Shown: positions 51,270 through 64,000 of the stretch, in pieces
Position numbering within the stretch: position 1 is the stretch's first letter
Layout of the letters: each line of letters opens with the position of its first letter
Origin: Polynucleobacter yangtzensis
GTDB taxonomy: Bacteria; Pseudomonadota; Gammaproteobacteria; Burkholderiales; Burkholderiaceae
Length of the DNA: 64,000 nt
Reading direction: 5' to 3'
Assembly (NCBI RefSeq): GCF_001595965.1
Contig: NZ_LOJI01000001.1
Location: 464,178 to 528,177 of the forward strand
Program-made: the position numbers and the translations under genes
The notes under the pieces: model-generated
Databases searched by the model: none
Seen by the model: the letters and a program-made list of their open reading frames with translations, nothing else
What the model was told of the DNA's origin: nothing

Positions 51270-51989
51270 ATGCAAAATTGCCTTGAACTTTTTATCCACT
51301 TTTTGAACCCAGTTTTAAAGGGTGCTTATTCCCCTGTTCGACTGGGAGTTGTGGCTCTCACCCTATTTGGGCTCATGGGAGTGGTTGGCTGCACTTCCGC
51401 AGTTGATGATACGCAACGCGCTTGGGTTAACAAAATTTTTAGACCTTATGTTCCCGATGTCGTGCAAGGCAACTTTATTTCTAGTGAGCAATATGCAAAG
51501 CTGCAACTTGGCATGAGTCGCGAGCAGGTACGTCAAATTTTAGGCACACCATTGTTGGCGAGTTACTTCCATGCTAATCGCTGGGATTACATTTTTGAAT
51601 TTAAGCGCTCTGGGCAACCTATTGGCAAAGAGCGTCATGTCACCGTATTTTTTGATGGCGACAAAGTGGTGAAGTTTGAAGGTGACGCATTGCCTACTGA
51701 GGTCGAGTTGGTTGCGGAGATTGATAACTACGCCAAAACAAAACGCTCTTTCTGGGATGTTGTTACTGGATCTAATAAGCCCCCAGTTACCCCACCATTG
51801 CAGAGTCCGGAATTATTGGTTCCAAGCAAGACGGATAACTTGGCTGCCGGTGCAGCTATTCCTCCTGCACCAAGCAGTAGTTCATTCTGGGACTTCTTTG
51901 GCTCTTCAAAGAATGACCCAGCTGCACAGGCTCCGCAGTTGGGGCCTGGCACTTTAAATGATGTGCCAAAGGCAGCAGATTCTAAATAA
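51270..51989 (+). CDS. bamE: Outer membrane protein assembly factor BamE
   Basis: Lipobox-like VVGCTS, FRPYVPDVVQGNFISSEQYAKLQLGMSREQVRQILGTPL. Confidence 0.93.
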   Translation: MQNCLELFIHFLNPVLKGAYSPVRLGVVALTLFGLMGVVGCTSAVDDTQRAWVNKIFRPYVPDVVQGNFISSEQYAKLQLGMSREQVRQILGTPLLASYFHANRWDYIFEFKRSGQPIGKERHVTVFFDGDKVVKFEGDALPTEVELVAEIDNYAKTKRSFWDVVTGSNKPPVTPPLQSPELLVPSKTDNLAAGAAIPPAPSSSSFWDFFGSSKNDPAAQAPQLGPGTLNDVPKAADSK

Positions 51990-52058
51990 TAGAAATCAAT
52001 TTTGTACTGATGCCAAGATTACCTTTTTGGCTCACTTGAATAAGAAGCGAAGAAACAC

Positions 52059-52862
52059 ATGATGAAGATTGCAATTGCAGGCGCGACGGGTCGTATGGGT
52101 AAGATGTTGATTGAGGCTGTCCTCAACATAACAGATGCGCATTTGGTTGGTGCACTTGAACATACCTCATGCCCACAACTGGGCGAAGATGCTGGCGCAT
52201 TCTTGGGCAAAAAGACAGGTGTGCTGATTTCTGCTGATGTGGCTCAGGTATTGGCTGATGCGCAGTTCTTGATCGACTTCACTAGACCGGAAGGCACCAT
52301 GGCCCATTTAGCCGTTGCCGAAAAGACCGGCACCAAAATGATTATTGGTACTACTGGCCTAACTGCCGATCAAATTGCAAGCTTGAAAAAAGCCTCGTCA
52401 AAATTAGCAATTGTGTTTGCACCAAATATGAGTGTGGGCGTTAATGCCACTTTTAAGCTCCTCGAGATCGCAGCCAAGATGCTTAATCAGGGTTATGACA
52501 TTGAAATTATTGAAGCTCATCATAAGCATAAAGTAGATGCCCCTTCTGGCACGGCGCTCAAAATGGGTGAAGTGATCGCGGATGCATTGGGCGAGAAATT
52601 AGATGACGTTGCAGTCTATGCGCGTGAAGGCCATACCGGCGAACGTAAGGAAGGTTCGATTGGTTTTGCGACTATTCGCGGTGGCGATATCGTAGGTGAC
52701 CATACTGTGTTATTTGCTGGTGATGGTGAGCGTATTGAAATTAGTCACAAGTCTTCAAGCCGTCAGTCTTACGCGCAAGGATCATTACGCGCTGCCCGTT
52801 TCTTGCAAGACCAAAGCAATGGTTTGTTTGATATGCAAGATGTTCTAGGCTTGCGCAAATAA
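52059..52862 (+). CDS. dapB: 4-hydroxy-tetrahydrodipicolinate reductase
   Basis: [37 protein letters not shown]. Confidence 0.97.
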   Translation: MMKIAIAGATGRMGKMLIEAVLNITDAHLVGALEHTSCPQLGEDAGAFLGKKTGVLISADVAQVLADAQFLIDFTRPEGTMAHLAVAEKTGTKMIIGTTGLTADQIASLKKASSKLAIVFAPNMSVGVNATFKLLEIAAKMLNQGYDIEIIEAHHKHKVDAPSGTALKMGEVIADALGEKLDDVAVYAREGHTGERKEGSIGFATIRGGDIVGDHTVLFAGDGERIEISHKSSSRQSYAQGSLRAARFLQDQSNGLFDMQDVLGLRK

Positions 52863-55577
<2,715 letters not shown>

Positions 55578-55592
55578 ATAGAAGATAAAGAC

Positions 55593-56120
55593 ATGAGCGT
55601 AAACTCTCTGCGCCGCACAATGCTAGGTTTGATTGCTGCCGCCCCCTTGAGCGGGCTGATTGCTTGTGGCTATCGTTTGCGCGGCATGGTAGATTTACCT
55701 TTCAAGGTCATTGCCATTACTGGAAACCCTTCGCCACCATTGCGGGCAGATTTGCAGACTGCGATTTTGACGGGGACTGATGCCAAGGTTGCCCTCAATC
55801 CCAAGGATGCAGACCTTATCTTAGAAATTACCAACGATGTGAATGGGCGTGAGATCTTGGCATATAACTCCAATGGTCAAGTGTCAGCATATCGCCTCAA
55901 TATTCGTGTTGGCTTTAGAGCATTTGATATGGCAGGTGCTGAAGTAGTTCCAGAGGCAGAGATTTATATGACTCGGGATATGGACTTTAGTGTTTCAACA
56001 GTCTTGGCAACCGATGTTCAAATTCAGCAATTTTTGTCGCTCATGCGTCGAGATTTGGCAATTCAGATTTTGCGACGCGTGGCTGCCGCTGCTAAATCAC
56101 CGAGAGCAAGAGCGTTTTAA
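55593..56120 (+). CDS. lptE: LPS assembly lipoprotein LptE
   Basis: Lipobox-like LIACGYRLRG; between leuS and holA. Confidence 0.88.
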   Translation: MSVNSLRRTMLGLIAAAPLSGLIACGYRLRGMVDLPFKVIAITGNPSPPLRADLQTAILTGTDAKVALNPKDADLILEITNDVNGREILAYNSNGQVSAYRLNIRVGFRAFDMAGAEVVPEAEIYMTRDMDFSVSTVLATDVQIQQFLSLMRRDLAIQILRRVAAAAKSPRARAF

Positions 56121-56135
56121 TCAGACGTAGCGCGC

Positions 56136-57197
56136 ATGATTAAAGTTGATTCCCTTCACGCGCATCTCAAGTCCTTGAGCTCGGGCGCTGCTATGTCACC
56201 GCTATATGTCTTTAGTGGTGATGAGCCTTTGCTGATGATGGAGGCGATGGACCAACTGAGGTCTGCGGCAAAGAAACAGAACTTTACTGAGCGTGAGGTG
56301 TTGCTCCAGGAACGTGGATTTGATTGGAGCGCCCTGTTAAGTGCAGGTCAGACTATGTCCTTGTTTGGCGATAAGCGATGGGTAGAGTTACGTATCCCGA
56401 CTGGCAAGCCTGGGCGCGATGGAGCAGACGCTCTCAAACAGTTTGCAGCTCAAATTGCTACGCAGCCAGTGGGTTCCGAAGGTCCCGACACCGTAGTTTG
56501 TATCGTTTTGCCTCGCTTGGACGGCAAGACTAAAACCTCAGCATGGTTCAGTGCTTTGGATGATGCAGGTATGGCAATTCAGATTGATTCATTGGATCGC
56601 AGTCACTTGCCTCAGTGGATTGCAGGACGTCTTAAGCGACAAGATCAAGAAGTTGAGGCAGGCCTAGAAGGTCAGCGAGCGCTTCAGTTTATTGCTGATC
56701 AGGTGGAGGGTAATTTAATTGCTGCCCATCAAGAAATTCTGAAATTAGGTTTGCTGTATCCCACTGGGAAATTGACTGAAGAGCAAATTCGCTCTTCTAT
56801 TCTGAAGGTGGCACGTTATAACGTTTTTGAGTTAACCGAAGCTATGCTCGCTGGGGATTTGGCAAGGCTGAATCGTATGTTGGATGGTCTCAAAGGTGAG
56901 GGCGAGCCGTTGGTATTGATTCTGTGGAGCGTAACCGAAGAGCTTCGGATACTATCTAAACTGAAGGCGGCGAGTGATGCAGGGGAGTCTGTACAGAATC
57001 TCATGCGCGCCAACCGAATTTGGGGAAACAAAGAGCGTTTATATCCGGCGGCATTGAGTAGAGTGCAGCCTCTAAAGCTGAGAAGAGCGATGCAGGTTGC
57101 CGCAGGATTGGATCGTCAGGTAAAGGGTCTACATGCTGCTGATTTGCCGGCAGACCCTTGGGATGGCTTACGCTTAGTAGGTAATTTATTGCGTTAA
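56136..57197 (+). CDS. holA: DNA polymerase III subunit delta
   Basis: LYVFSGDEPLLMMEAMDQLR; gene order leuS-lptE-holA-proA. Confidence 0.93.
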   Translation: MIKVDSLHAHLKSLSSGAAMSPLYVFSGDEPLLMMEAMDQLRSAAKKQNFTEREVLLQERGFDWSALLSAGQTMSLFGDKRWVELRIPTGKPGRDGADALKQFAAQIATQPVGSEGPDTVVCIVLPRLDGKTKTSAWFSALDDAGMAIQIDSLDRSHLPQWIAGRLKRQDQEVEAGLEGQRALQFIADQVEGNLIAAHQEILKLGLLYPTGKLTEEQIRSSILKVARYNVFELTEAMLAGDLARLNRMLDGLKGEGEPLVLILWSVTEELRILSKLKAASDAGESVQNLMRANRIWGNKERLYPAALSRVQPLKLRRAMQVAAGLDRQVKGLHAADLPADPWDGLRLVGNLLR

Positions 57198-57250
57198 GAA
57201 GTGAGCAAAGAGCTAGTGAAGAGTAATCAGAGAGTAATCAGAGAGTAAAA

Positions 57251-58528
57251 ATGAGTTCAGCTATCAAAGAAATGATGCAAGACATTGGCATGCGAGCACG
57301 AGTCGCATCGCGTGCAATGGCGCGCGCATCGAGCGAGCAAAAAAATCAGGCTTTATTACATATTGCAAAGGTGGTTCGTCAAAAGTCAGCTGAGATTCAG
57401 AAGGTTAATCAGGTGGATGTTGATCGTGCTAAGGCTAATGGCCAAGATGCAGCGTTTGTTGATCGCTTAACTATGACTCCAAAAACAATCGAAACAATGG
57501 CATTGGGTTTGGAGCAAATTGTTTCCTTGGATGATCCGATTGGCAAAATTACTCCGCTACAAAAGCAGGCATCTGGGATTGAACTGGGTCAGATGCGTGT
57601 GCCGCTTGGAGTGATAGGCATTATCTATGAGTCTCGTCCTAATGTAACCATTGATGCCGCTGCATTGTGCTTAAAGTCGGGTAATGCTGTGATTTTGCGT
57701 GGCGGCTCAGAGGCAATTGATTCCAATACTTTGTTGGCTCAGATTATTCAAGAGGGACTATCTGCCGCAGGCTTACCTAAAGATGCAGTGCAGGTGGTGA
57801 CAACGACGGATCGCAGTGCTGTCGGTGAAATGATTACGATGACTCAATATATCGATGTCATAGTGCCACGAGGTGGAAAGAGTTTAATTGCGCGCTTGAT
57901 GGCTGAGGCACGTGTTCCAATGATCAAGCACTTAGATGGTATTTGTCACACCTATATTGATGCAGATGCTGATGTAGCAATGGCTGTAAAGGTGTGTGAT
58001 AACGCTAAGACCCAACGTTATGCACCCTGTAATGCAATGGAAACTTTGCTCGTAAATCAAGAGATTGCTAACGCAGTATTGCCAACGCTGTGCAAGATTT
58101 ATCAAGATAAAGGCGTAGAGCTGAGAGTTGATTCATTGACTCGTAAAACACTTGAGGCCAATGGTTTTCAGAATTTAATCGATGCCAAGGAAGAAGATTG
58201 GCAAACCGAATACTTAGCCCCAATTCTGTCAATTAAGACGGTGGCTAATATTGATGAGGCCATGAATCATATTGAGCAATATGGCAGCAAGCACACTGAT
58301 GCCATTATTACGAATAATAAAGCGCAAGCAGATCGCTTCTTGCGCGAGGTAGACAGTGCCAGTGTAATGGTGAACGCCAGTACTCGTTTTGCCGATGGCT
58401 TTGAGTATGGCTTGGGCGCTGAGATCGGTATTTCGAATGACAAGCTGCATGCCCGCGGCCCAGTTGGTCTTGATGGACTGACCTCCTTAAAGTATGTAGT
58501 CATGGGCCATGGCGAAATTCGCACCTAA
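57251..58528 (+). CDS. proA: Gamma-glutamyl phosphate reductase
   Basis: [35 protein letters not shown]. Confidence 0.97.
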   Translation: MSSAIKEMMQDIGMRARVASRAMARASSEQKNQALLHIAKVVRQKSAEIQKVNQVDVDRAKANGQDAAFVDRLTMTPKTIETMALGLEQIVSLDDPIGKITPLQKQASGIELGQMRVPLGVIGIIYESRPNVTIDAAALCLKSGNAVILRGGSEAIDSNTLLAQIIQEGLSAAGLPKDAVQVVTTTDRSAVGEMITMTQYIDVIVPRGGKSLIARLMAEARVPMIKHLDGICHTYIDADADVAMAVKVCDNAKTQRYAPCNAMETLLVNQEIANAVLPTLCKIYQDKGVELRVDSLTRKTLEANGFQNLIDAKEEDWQTEYLAPILSIKTVANIDEAMNHIEQYGSKHTDAIITNNKAQADRFLREVDSASVMVNASTRFADGFEYGLGAEIGISNDKLHARGPVGLDGLTSLKYVVMGHGEIRT

Positions 58529-58557
58529 TTTAATAGCGCAAAGTAAATACACTACAT

Positions 58558-58983
58558 ATGAGTAATTCCTACCTTTGGGTTAAAACTTTTCACATCGTAT
58601 TTATAACTTCGTGGTTTGCTGGCTTGTTTTATCTGCCCAGAATCTATGTGAATTTGGCTGAAGAGAAAAACGCTGAGGCTTATGCTCGCCTGCTAGGTAT
58701 GGCTGACCGCTTATTTCGGTTCATGACTATCCTGGCGGTCCCGGCAGTCTTATTGGGCATAACGCTGTGGCTTCACTTTGGTATTGGTCGTGGCGATATA
58801 TGGATGCATGCCAAATTATTTTTTGTGATTCTGGTGATTGGTTATCACCACGCTTGTTTGAGCTTGCTCAAGAAGTTTCGTGCTGGAGTTAATAAGCGAT
58901 CCGGTGTTTGGTTCCGTTGGTTTAATGAAGTTCCAGTGATTTTGTTAGTCATTATTGTTGCCTTAGTATTGTTTAAGCCTTGA
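58558..58983 (+). CDS. hemJ: HemJ/CopD family membrane protein (putative protoporphyrinogen oxidase)
   Basis: WVKTFHIVFITSWFAGLFYLPRIYVN, four TM. Confidence 0.82.
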   Translation: MSNSYLWVKTFHIVFITSWFAGLFYLPRIYVNLAEEKNAEAYARLLGMADRLFRFMTILAVPAVLLGITLWLHFGIGRGDIWMHAKLFFVILVIGYHHACLSLLKKFRAGVNKRSGVWFRWFNEVPVILLVIIVALVLFKP

Positions 58984-59042
58984 GACCAGCTGATAAGTTC
59001 CATTTAATTTTTTAATATTCCCATTTATAGATTGTTAGCCCC

Positions 59043-60485
59043 ATGAGATTTTTTGTTGTATGCCCAGGCGGTCTAGAGGTGCCGCTTGCCCAGGAGCTAG
59101 CAGAGATTGCTGGACGCCCTGAATGTAAGGCTTTAGGCACCTGGGTAATTGACCCAACGCCGACCAGCCCAACTGGTGGCGTAGGTCTGGCGGGACCAAT
59201 ATCTGCAGCAATGGCCCTGAATTTGCATTCTCGTATTGGGAGTCGAGTTTTATTGCAAATGGCGCAAGCTCCTTATAGGCAAGAAGAAGATTTATATAAG
59301 TTGGCTAGTGGTTTGGCTTGGGAAGAATGGTTTACGTCTAAGCAAACATTGCGCGTTGATGTCACTGCTCATCGCTCCCCACTCAAGAGTTTGAATTTTG
59401 CTACCCTCAAAATTAAAGATGCGATTGTCGATCGCTTACGTGATGTAACTGGAGATCGACCGAGTATTGATACCGCCTTTCCAGATGTGCGCGTGCAGGC
59501 GCATTTAACAGCAACCCAAGTCACTATTTACTTGGATACTTCTGGTGAGGCGTTATTTAAGCGTGGTTGGCGTGATGAAAAAGGGGATGCACCCCTCAAA
59601 GAAAATCTGGCTGCCGGAATTTTGTCGTTCACTGCCTGGAAACCTGGTCAAACTTTATTTGATCCGATGTGCGGTAGTGGCACATTTTTGATTGAAGCTG
59701 CTCAGATGGCCTTATCCATTCCACCTGGTGCTATTCGTGCGGGTATGTATGGCGATGATGCTAAGCCAAGCAGACTAGCTTATCGTCCGTTGGTTACTTC
59801 GGCGCATGGTTTTGGTTTTCAGCGACTCAAACCCTTTAAAGAAGCTGCTGAGCAAAAGCGTTGGGTTGATTTAAAGGAAGTTGCTCTTGCGAAAATGCTA
59901 GAAATGCGTAAGCACTACCCTAGTGTTGATGCCTTAAAAATCACTGGCGGTGATATTAATGAAAAGTTAGTTTCCATGTTTAAGGGTAACTGGCAGAGAG
60001 CGCAATTGCCGGACCAGCCTGTAGTGCGTCAAATTGATGCCTTAGCTGCTAAGCCGCCAGGAAGTGTTCATGAGGGTGTGATGTTATTGAACCCTCCTTA
60101 CGGTGAGCGATTGGTAATCAAGGGCGGCCGCGGTCAGGATCGGGTATCTGATCGTGATGCGCAGGATACCCATGCAGATGAACCGGATAACCGTTTTGAG
60201 CTGAACCTAGAGACGGGTCGTCAAAGTGCCAAGCGTTCTAGTCGTGAATCATTGAAAAAGCTACAGGCTCAGGAAGAGCAAGACCCTAAATTTGTGGAGT
60301 TTTTGCGTCAGTTTGGCCAGCATCTAAAAGATGACTTTGGTGGATGGAATATATTTGTGCTGACTGCAGATATGGCGCTTCCAGGCCAGCTGCGTATTAA
60401 AGAATCTAAGCGCACCCCGTTGTTTAATGGTCCACTTGAGTGTCGTTTATTCAAGTTTGAGATGCATGCGAAGCGTCCAGCTTAA
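59043..60485 (+). CDS. THUMP-domain class I SAM-dependent 23S rRNA methyltransferase (RlmL-like)
   Basis: LFDPMCGSGTFLIEAA, LLNPPYGERL. Confidence 0.9.
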   Translation: MRFFVVCPGGLEVPLAQELAEIAGRPECKALGTWVIDPTPTSPTGGVGLAGPISAAMALNLHSRIGSRVLLQMAQAPYRQEEDLYKLASGLAWEEWFTSKQTLRVDVTAHRSPLKSLNFATLKIKDAIVDRLRDVTGDRPSIDTAFPDVRVQAHLTATQVTIYLDTSGEALFKRGWRDEKGDAPLKENLAAGILSFTAWKPGQTLFDPMCGSGTFLIEAAQMALSIPPGAIRAGMYGDDAKPSRLAYRPLVTSAHGFGFQRLKPFKEAAEQKRWVDLKEVALAKMLEMRKHYPSVDALKITGGDINEKLVSMFKGNWQRAQLPDQPVVRQIDALAAKPPGSVHEGVMLLNPPYGERLVIKGGRGQDRVSDRDAQDTHADEPDNRFELNLETGRQSAKRSSRESLKKLQAQEEQDPKFVEFLRQFGQHLKDDFGGWNIFVLTADMALPGQLRIKESKRTPLFNGPLECRLFKFEMHAKRPA

Positions 60486-60562
60486 GCAGCTATAAAACCT
60501 TAAAATAAGACAAGAAGCATAGTAAACAAAAGATATACCAAAGAACATCAGAGAGCAAAGCA

Positions 60563-60733
60563 ATGGAATTTAAAACATATATGTGTTTAATTTGCGGTTG
60601 GGTTTACGACGAAGCCGCTGGTTTACCGGAGGAAGGTATTGCGCCAGGAACACTTTGGAAAGATGTGCCAATGAACTGGACTTGTCCAGAGTGTGGCGCT
60701 CGCAAAGAAGACTTTGAAATGATGGCAATTTAA
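60563..60733 (+). CDS. Rubredoxin (56 aa; absent from supplied ORF track)
   Basis: MEFKTYMCLICGWVYDEAAGLPEEGIAPGTLWKDVPMNWTCPECGARKEDFEMMAI*; two CxxC knuckles. Confidence 0.95.
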   Translation: MEFKTYMCLICGWVYDEAAGLPEEGIAPGTLWKDVPMNWTCPECGARKEDFEMMAI

Positions 60734-60745
60734 TTAGAAATAACC

Positions 60746-62047
60746 ATGGCAAACGTAGACCAAAACGAAGCGCTATTTGAGCGTGCACAAAAAACTATTC
60801 CTGGAGGAGTAAATTCCCCAGTGAGGGCTTTCCGTCAAGTTGGCGGAACACCCCGTTTTGTTGCGAAAGCCAAAGGCCCTTACTTTTGGGATGCCAACGA
60901 TAAGCGCTATATCGATTTAATTATGTCTTGGGGCCCGATGATCGTGGGCCACGCAAATCCCGAAGTGGTAGCTGCAGTTCAGAAAGCTGCTGAAACCAGT
61001 TTTAGCTATGGCGCACCTACCGAAGGTGAAATTGAATTGGCAGAACGCATTTGCGCCTTAATGCCAAGCGTTGAGCAGGTGCGCATGGTGTCTAGTGGCA
61101 CAGAAGCGACGATGAGTGCCCTGCGCTTAGCTCGTGGCTACACTGGCCGTGATTTGATTATCAAGTTTGAAGGTTGCTATCACGGTCATGCTGATAGTCT
61201 TTTGGTAAAGGCTGGTTCCGGTCTATTGACCTTTGCTGACTCTACACAAAATGCACCATCTTCTGGCGGTGTGCCACAGGATTTGGTGAAACATACTTTA
61301 GTGTTGCCATACAATGATGTCGCTGCGATTGAGGAAGTATTTAAAAAGCAGGGCGATCAAATTGCTGCGGTCATCATCGAGCCAATCGCAGGCAATATGA
61401 ATTTAATCAAGCCTTCTAAGGAATTTTTAACGGCGATTCGGAGTTTGACTAGTAAGTATGGCGCTGTATTAATTTATGACGAGGTCATGACTGGCTTTAG
61501 GGTGGCTTTGGGCGGTGCTCAGTCTTTGCAAGGCGTCACCCCAGATCTCACGTGCCTAGGCAAGGTCATGGGCGGCGGCATGCCGATGGCAGCTTTTGGC
61601 GGTAAGAAAGAAATCATGTCCAAGCTTGCACCTTTAGGTAATGTGTATCAGGCTGGCACTCTCTCTGGCAACCCGGTTGCAGTCGCTGCAGGTCTAAAGA
61701 CTCTCGAGATTATTTCGCGAGAAGGTTTCTATGAGTGCTTGACAGGCCAGACAGAAAAATTAATGGCCGGTTTAAAAGCAGCTGCCGATAGGAACAATAT
61801 CCCCTTTGCTGTAGATAGCGAGGGCGGGATGTTTGGCTTTTACTTTACCAATGAAGTTCCCACCTCATTTGAGGCAGTGACTAAATCTAATATTGATGCC
61901 TTTAAGAAATTCTTCCACTTGATGTTAGATGAAGGGGTGTACTTAGCACCATCTGCATACGAGGCAGGTTTCACATCCATTGCACATGACAATGCTGTGC
62001 TCGATGAAATTATTGCTGCAGCTGAGAATTCATTTAAAAAGCTTTAA
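60746..62047 (+). CDS. hemL: Glutamate-1-semialdehyde 2,1-aminomutase
   Basis: [35 protein letters not shown]. Confidence 0.97.
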   Translation: MANVDQNEALFERAQKTIPGGVNSPVRAFRQVGGTPRFVAKAKGPYFWDANDKRYIDLIMSWGPMIVGHANPEVVAAVQKAAETSFSYGAPTEGEIELAERICALMPSVEQVRMVSSGTEATMSALRLARGYTGRDLIIKFEGCYHGHADSLLVKAGSGLLTFADSTQNAPSSGGVPQDLVKHTLVLPYNDVAAIEEVFKKQGDQIAAVIIEPIAGNMNLIKPSKEFLTAIRSLTSKYGAVLIYDEVMTGFRVALGGAQSLQGVTPDLTCLGKVMGGGMPMAAFGGKKEIMSKLAPLGNVYQAGTLSGNPVAVAAGLKTLEIISREGFYECLTGQTEKLMAGLKAAADRNNIPFAVDSEGGMFGFYFTNEVPTSFEAVTKSNIDAFKKFFHLMLDEGVYLAPSAYEAGFTSIAHDNAVLDEIIAAAENSFKKL

Positions 62048-62075
62048 GCCTTTAAAAATTTATCTTTGCAATGAT

Positions 62076-62915
62076 TTACATCCTGAGTGGGTGGTCATAG
62101 CCACCCACTTGAATGATGTCTAATTTCGGGTTGTCTTGATTGGAATCTGCAATTTCCAGTGCGGTGAGTTTTCCGCCCCAGACGCAGCCGGTATCTAGAC
62201 CAATGACATTATGTTTACGCATTAAGCCTAGTGTGGACCAATGCCCAAAGTAAATTAAGGTGTTAGCAGTCTTTCTCTTGGGCGCCATGAACCAAGGTGT
62301 GTAGCCTTTTGGTCCATCCTCTAAACCTTCTTTACTTTCAAACTCCATTTGACCGGTAGGGCTACAAAATCGCATGCGGGTTAAGGCATTAGTGATGGCT
62401 CGCAAGCGTTCATACCCTTTTAGGGAGTTGCTCCATTTGGTGGGGGTGTTACCGTACATATTGGCCAAAAAGGTTTTGTAAGACTTGCCACGCAAGGCCT
62501 TTTCTACCTCTTGGGCGCATTCAATGGTTTGTTGTAAGTCCCATTGGGGTAGCACTCCTGCATGAACAGTGAGGACTTTGCCATTACTCAATGCCATGGG
62601 GCGATTTCGTATCCAGTCAATGAGCTCTACCCGATCAGGGGCATGCAAAATGGGCTCAACAGTATCTAGCCCTTTCGTTTTACGAAGGCCAGCATCAATT
62701 GCAAGTAGGTGCAAATCATGATTACCCAAGATACACTCAGCACGACCAGATTCTTGTAAGGTTTTCAAATGTCGCAATGCACCCAATGAATCAGGCCCGC
62801 GATTAACTAAATCCCCCAGAAAAATCATTTTAGATTTTGGAGGAAGCTTTTTGACTAAGGCTTTTAACGAAGGTGCGCAGCCTTGGACATCACCTACGGC
62901 ATAGATCTTGCTCAT
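62076..62915 (-). CDS. apaH: Symmetrical bis(5'-nucleosyl)-tetraphosphatase
   Basis: YAVGDVQGCAPSLKAL, FLGDLVNRGPDSLGAL, LGNHDLHLLAI. Confidence 0.95.
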   Translation of the reverse strand: MSKIYAVGDVQGCAPSLKALVKKLPPKSKMIFLGDLVNRGPDSLGALRHLKTLQESGRAECILGNHDLHLLAIDAGLRKTKGLDTVEPILHAPDRVELIDWIRNRPMALSNGKVLTVHAGVLPQWDLQQTIECAQEVEKALRGKSYKTFLANMYGNTPTKWSNSLKGYERLRAITNALTRMRFCSPTGQMEFESKEGLEDGPKGYTPWFMAPKRKTANTLIYFGHWSTLGLMRKHNVIGLDTGCVWGGKLTALEIADSNQDNPKLDIIQVGGYDHPLRM

Positions 62916-62954
62916 ACCTAATCTTAAAGCGGAAATGAGGGCTTATGGATTTTG

Positions 62955-64000
62955 TTAAGTGATTTTTTTCACAACACTGTAGCGCACTAAAGTCTTCTTG
63001 CGCGCTTCATCATGATCTACAACCGGCAATGGGTAATCTCTTCCCAGGCTGATGCCTGCCGCCTCTAGCTCGATATGGCCAGCCTTCCACGGGGCGTGAA
63101 TCGACTTCTTGGAGAGTATTTCTAATTGCGGTAGATAGCGTTTGATGAACTTGCCCTCTGGATCAAACTTTTCTGATTGGGTAATAGGATTAAAGATTCG
63201 GAAATACGGCTGGGCATCGCAGCCTGACGAAGAAGCCCATTGCCAGCCACCATTATTAGAGGAGAGTTCAAAGTCATTGAGATGTTCAGCAAAATAAGCC
63301 TCACCCCAGCGCCAATCTATTCCCAAATCTTTCGTTAGAAAGCTGGCCACCACCATCCGTAAGCGGTTATGCATATAGCCACTTTGATTCAGTTGATGCA
63401 TGGCTGCATCAACAAGTGGGTAACCAGTTTTACCTTCACACCAAGCGGTAAATAATTTCTTAGCAGTGGCACCACTCTCCCACGCAATATTATCGTAGTC
63501 GGGTTTAAAAGATGCGCCCTTAGCAAGGCGAGGATGATTAGCCAGAATCATGAAGTAAAAATCACGCCATATTAATTCGCTTAACCAAATAGTGGCACCC
63601 ATGCTTCCCGCTAGCATGCGTCGATGAGCTTCGCGCACTAAACCTCGAATGGATAACATGCCAAAACGTAAGTGGGTGGAGAGATAACTCACGCCCTTGA
63701 TCGCGGGAAAGTCTCTGCCAACCTGGTATTGATCTATGCGATGAAGAAAGTCTTCTAAAAAGGCTTGGCCACCTTCAGAGCCAGGCGGCAGGTAGCTTTC
63801 AACGCCGGTGGGGCAAAAACCCATAGACTCTAAGGAAGGAAATGGTGCGGATAATTTCTTGGGAATCTCTGCAAGCTGCCCTGGTTTCGGATTGCATTCA
63901 TAAGCAGAGAGATCTTTTTCTTGAAGTGTCTTGAGCCAATTATTTTTATATGGCGTAAAAATAGAAAAGACGGTATTCGAATTGGTCAAAATTTCTTTTT
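62955..64000 (-). CDS. phrB: Deoxyribodipyrimidine photolyase, C-terminal FAD-binding part (5' end outside window)
   Basis: FTPYKNNWLK, STHLRFGMLSIRGLV, WLSELIWRDFYF, NNGGWQWASSSGCDAQPYFRIFNP; reading frame stays open to the window edge (I-E-K upstream of the TTG at 63989). Confidence 0.93.
   Translation of the reverse strand, partial: KEILTNSNTVFSIFTPYKNNWLKTLQEKDLSAYECNPKPGQLAEIPKKLSAPFPSLESMGFCPTGVESYLPPGSEGGQAFLEDFLHRIDQYQVGRDFPAIKGVSYLSTHLRFGMLSIRGLVREAHRRMLAGSMGATIWLSELIWRDFYFMILANHPRLAKGASFKPDYDNIAWESGATAKKLFTAWCEGKTGYPLVDAAMHQLNQSGYMHNRLRMVVASFLTKDLGIDWRWGEAYFAEHLNDFELSSNNGGWQWASSSGCDAQPYFRIFNPITQSEKFDPEGKFIKRYLPQLEILSKKSIHAPWKAGHIELEAAGISLGRDYPLPVVDHDEARKKTLVRYSVVKKIT

Overview
The window is a roughly 46% GC (my estimate) chromosomal segment whose gene content and order look like a free-living Burkholderiaceae, most likely Polynucleobacter or a close relative. 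It is almost entirely core genome: about 66 protein genes and no rRNA, tRNA, CRISPR array, IS element or prophage that I could recognise. Main blocks are mutT-zapD-coaE-pilD-pilC-pilB; rplU-rpmA-obgE-proB; proS/ffh; nrdA-nrdB; a histone H1-like gene; prmA-accC-accB-aroQ; mpl-fabG-RNB-tonB-aroE-mtgA; maeB; tkt-gap; fur/bamE-dapB-leuS-lptE-holA-proA-hemJ-rlmL; rubredoxin-hemL; apaH; and a photolyase cut by the window edge. The strongest unexpected signal is in the lysine/alanine-rich histone H1-like gene (26537-26848). Its zero-frame stop directly follows an in-frame A_AAA_AAG heptamer inside an A9 run. A 6-nt spacer and an 8-bp hairpin come next, and the -1 frame continues the H1-type sequence for 42 residues to ...LNPAAAWPFPTGTRP*, just before a strong terminator. 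This looks like programmed -1 frameshifting or transcriptional slippage, although a homopolymer sequencing error must be excluded. Other items worth a look are a PrmA-TM-DUF3426 fusion, a PilB with a degenerate Walker A (GPTGSGKA), a prepilin peptidase lacking the N-terminal domain, a PUA-less ProB, a PP0621/AmpD fusion, an orphan squalene/phytoene synthase, a Cys-type GrdB homologue, tandem NrdR boxes 31 bp apart upstream of nrdAB, and an exact 60-bp tandem repeat in the H1 gene. All assignments come from reading motifs and recalled families; no database search was run.
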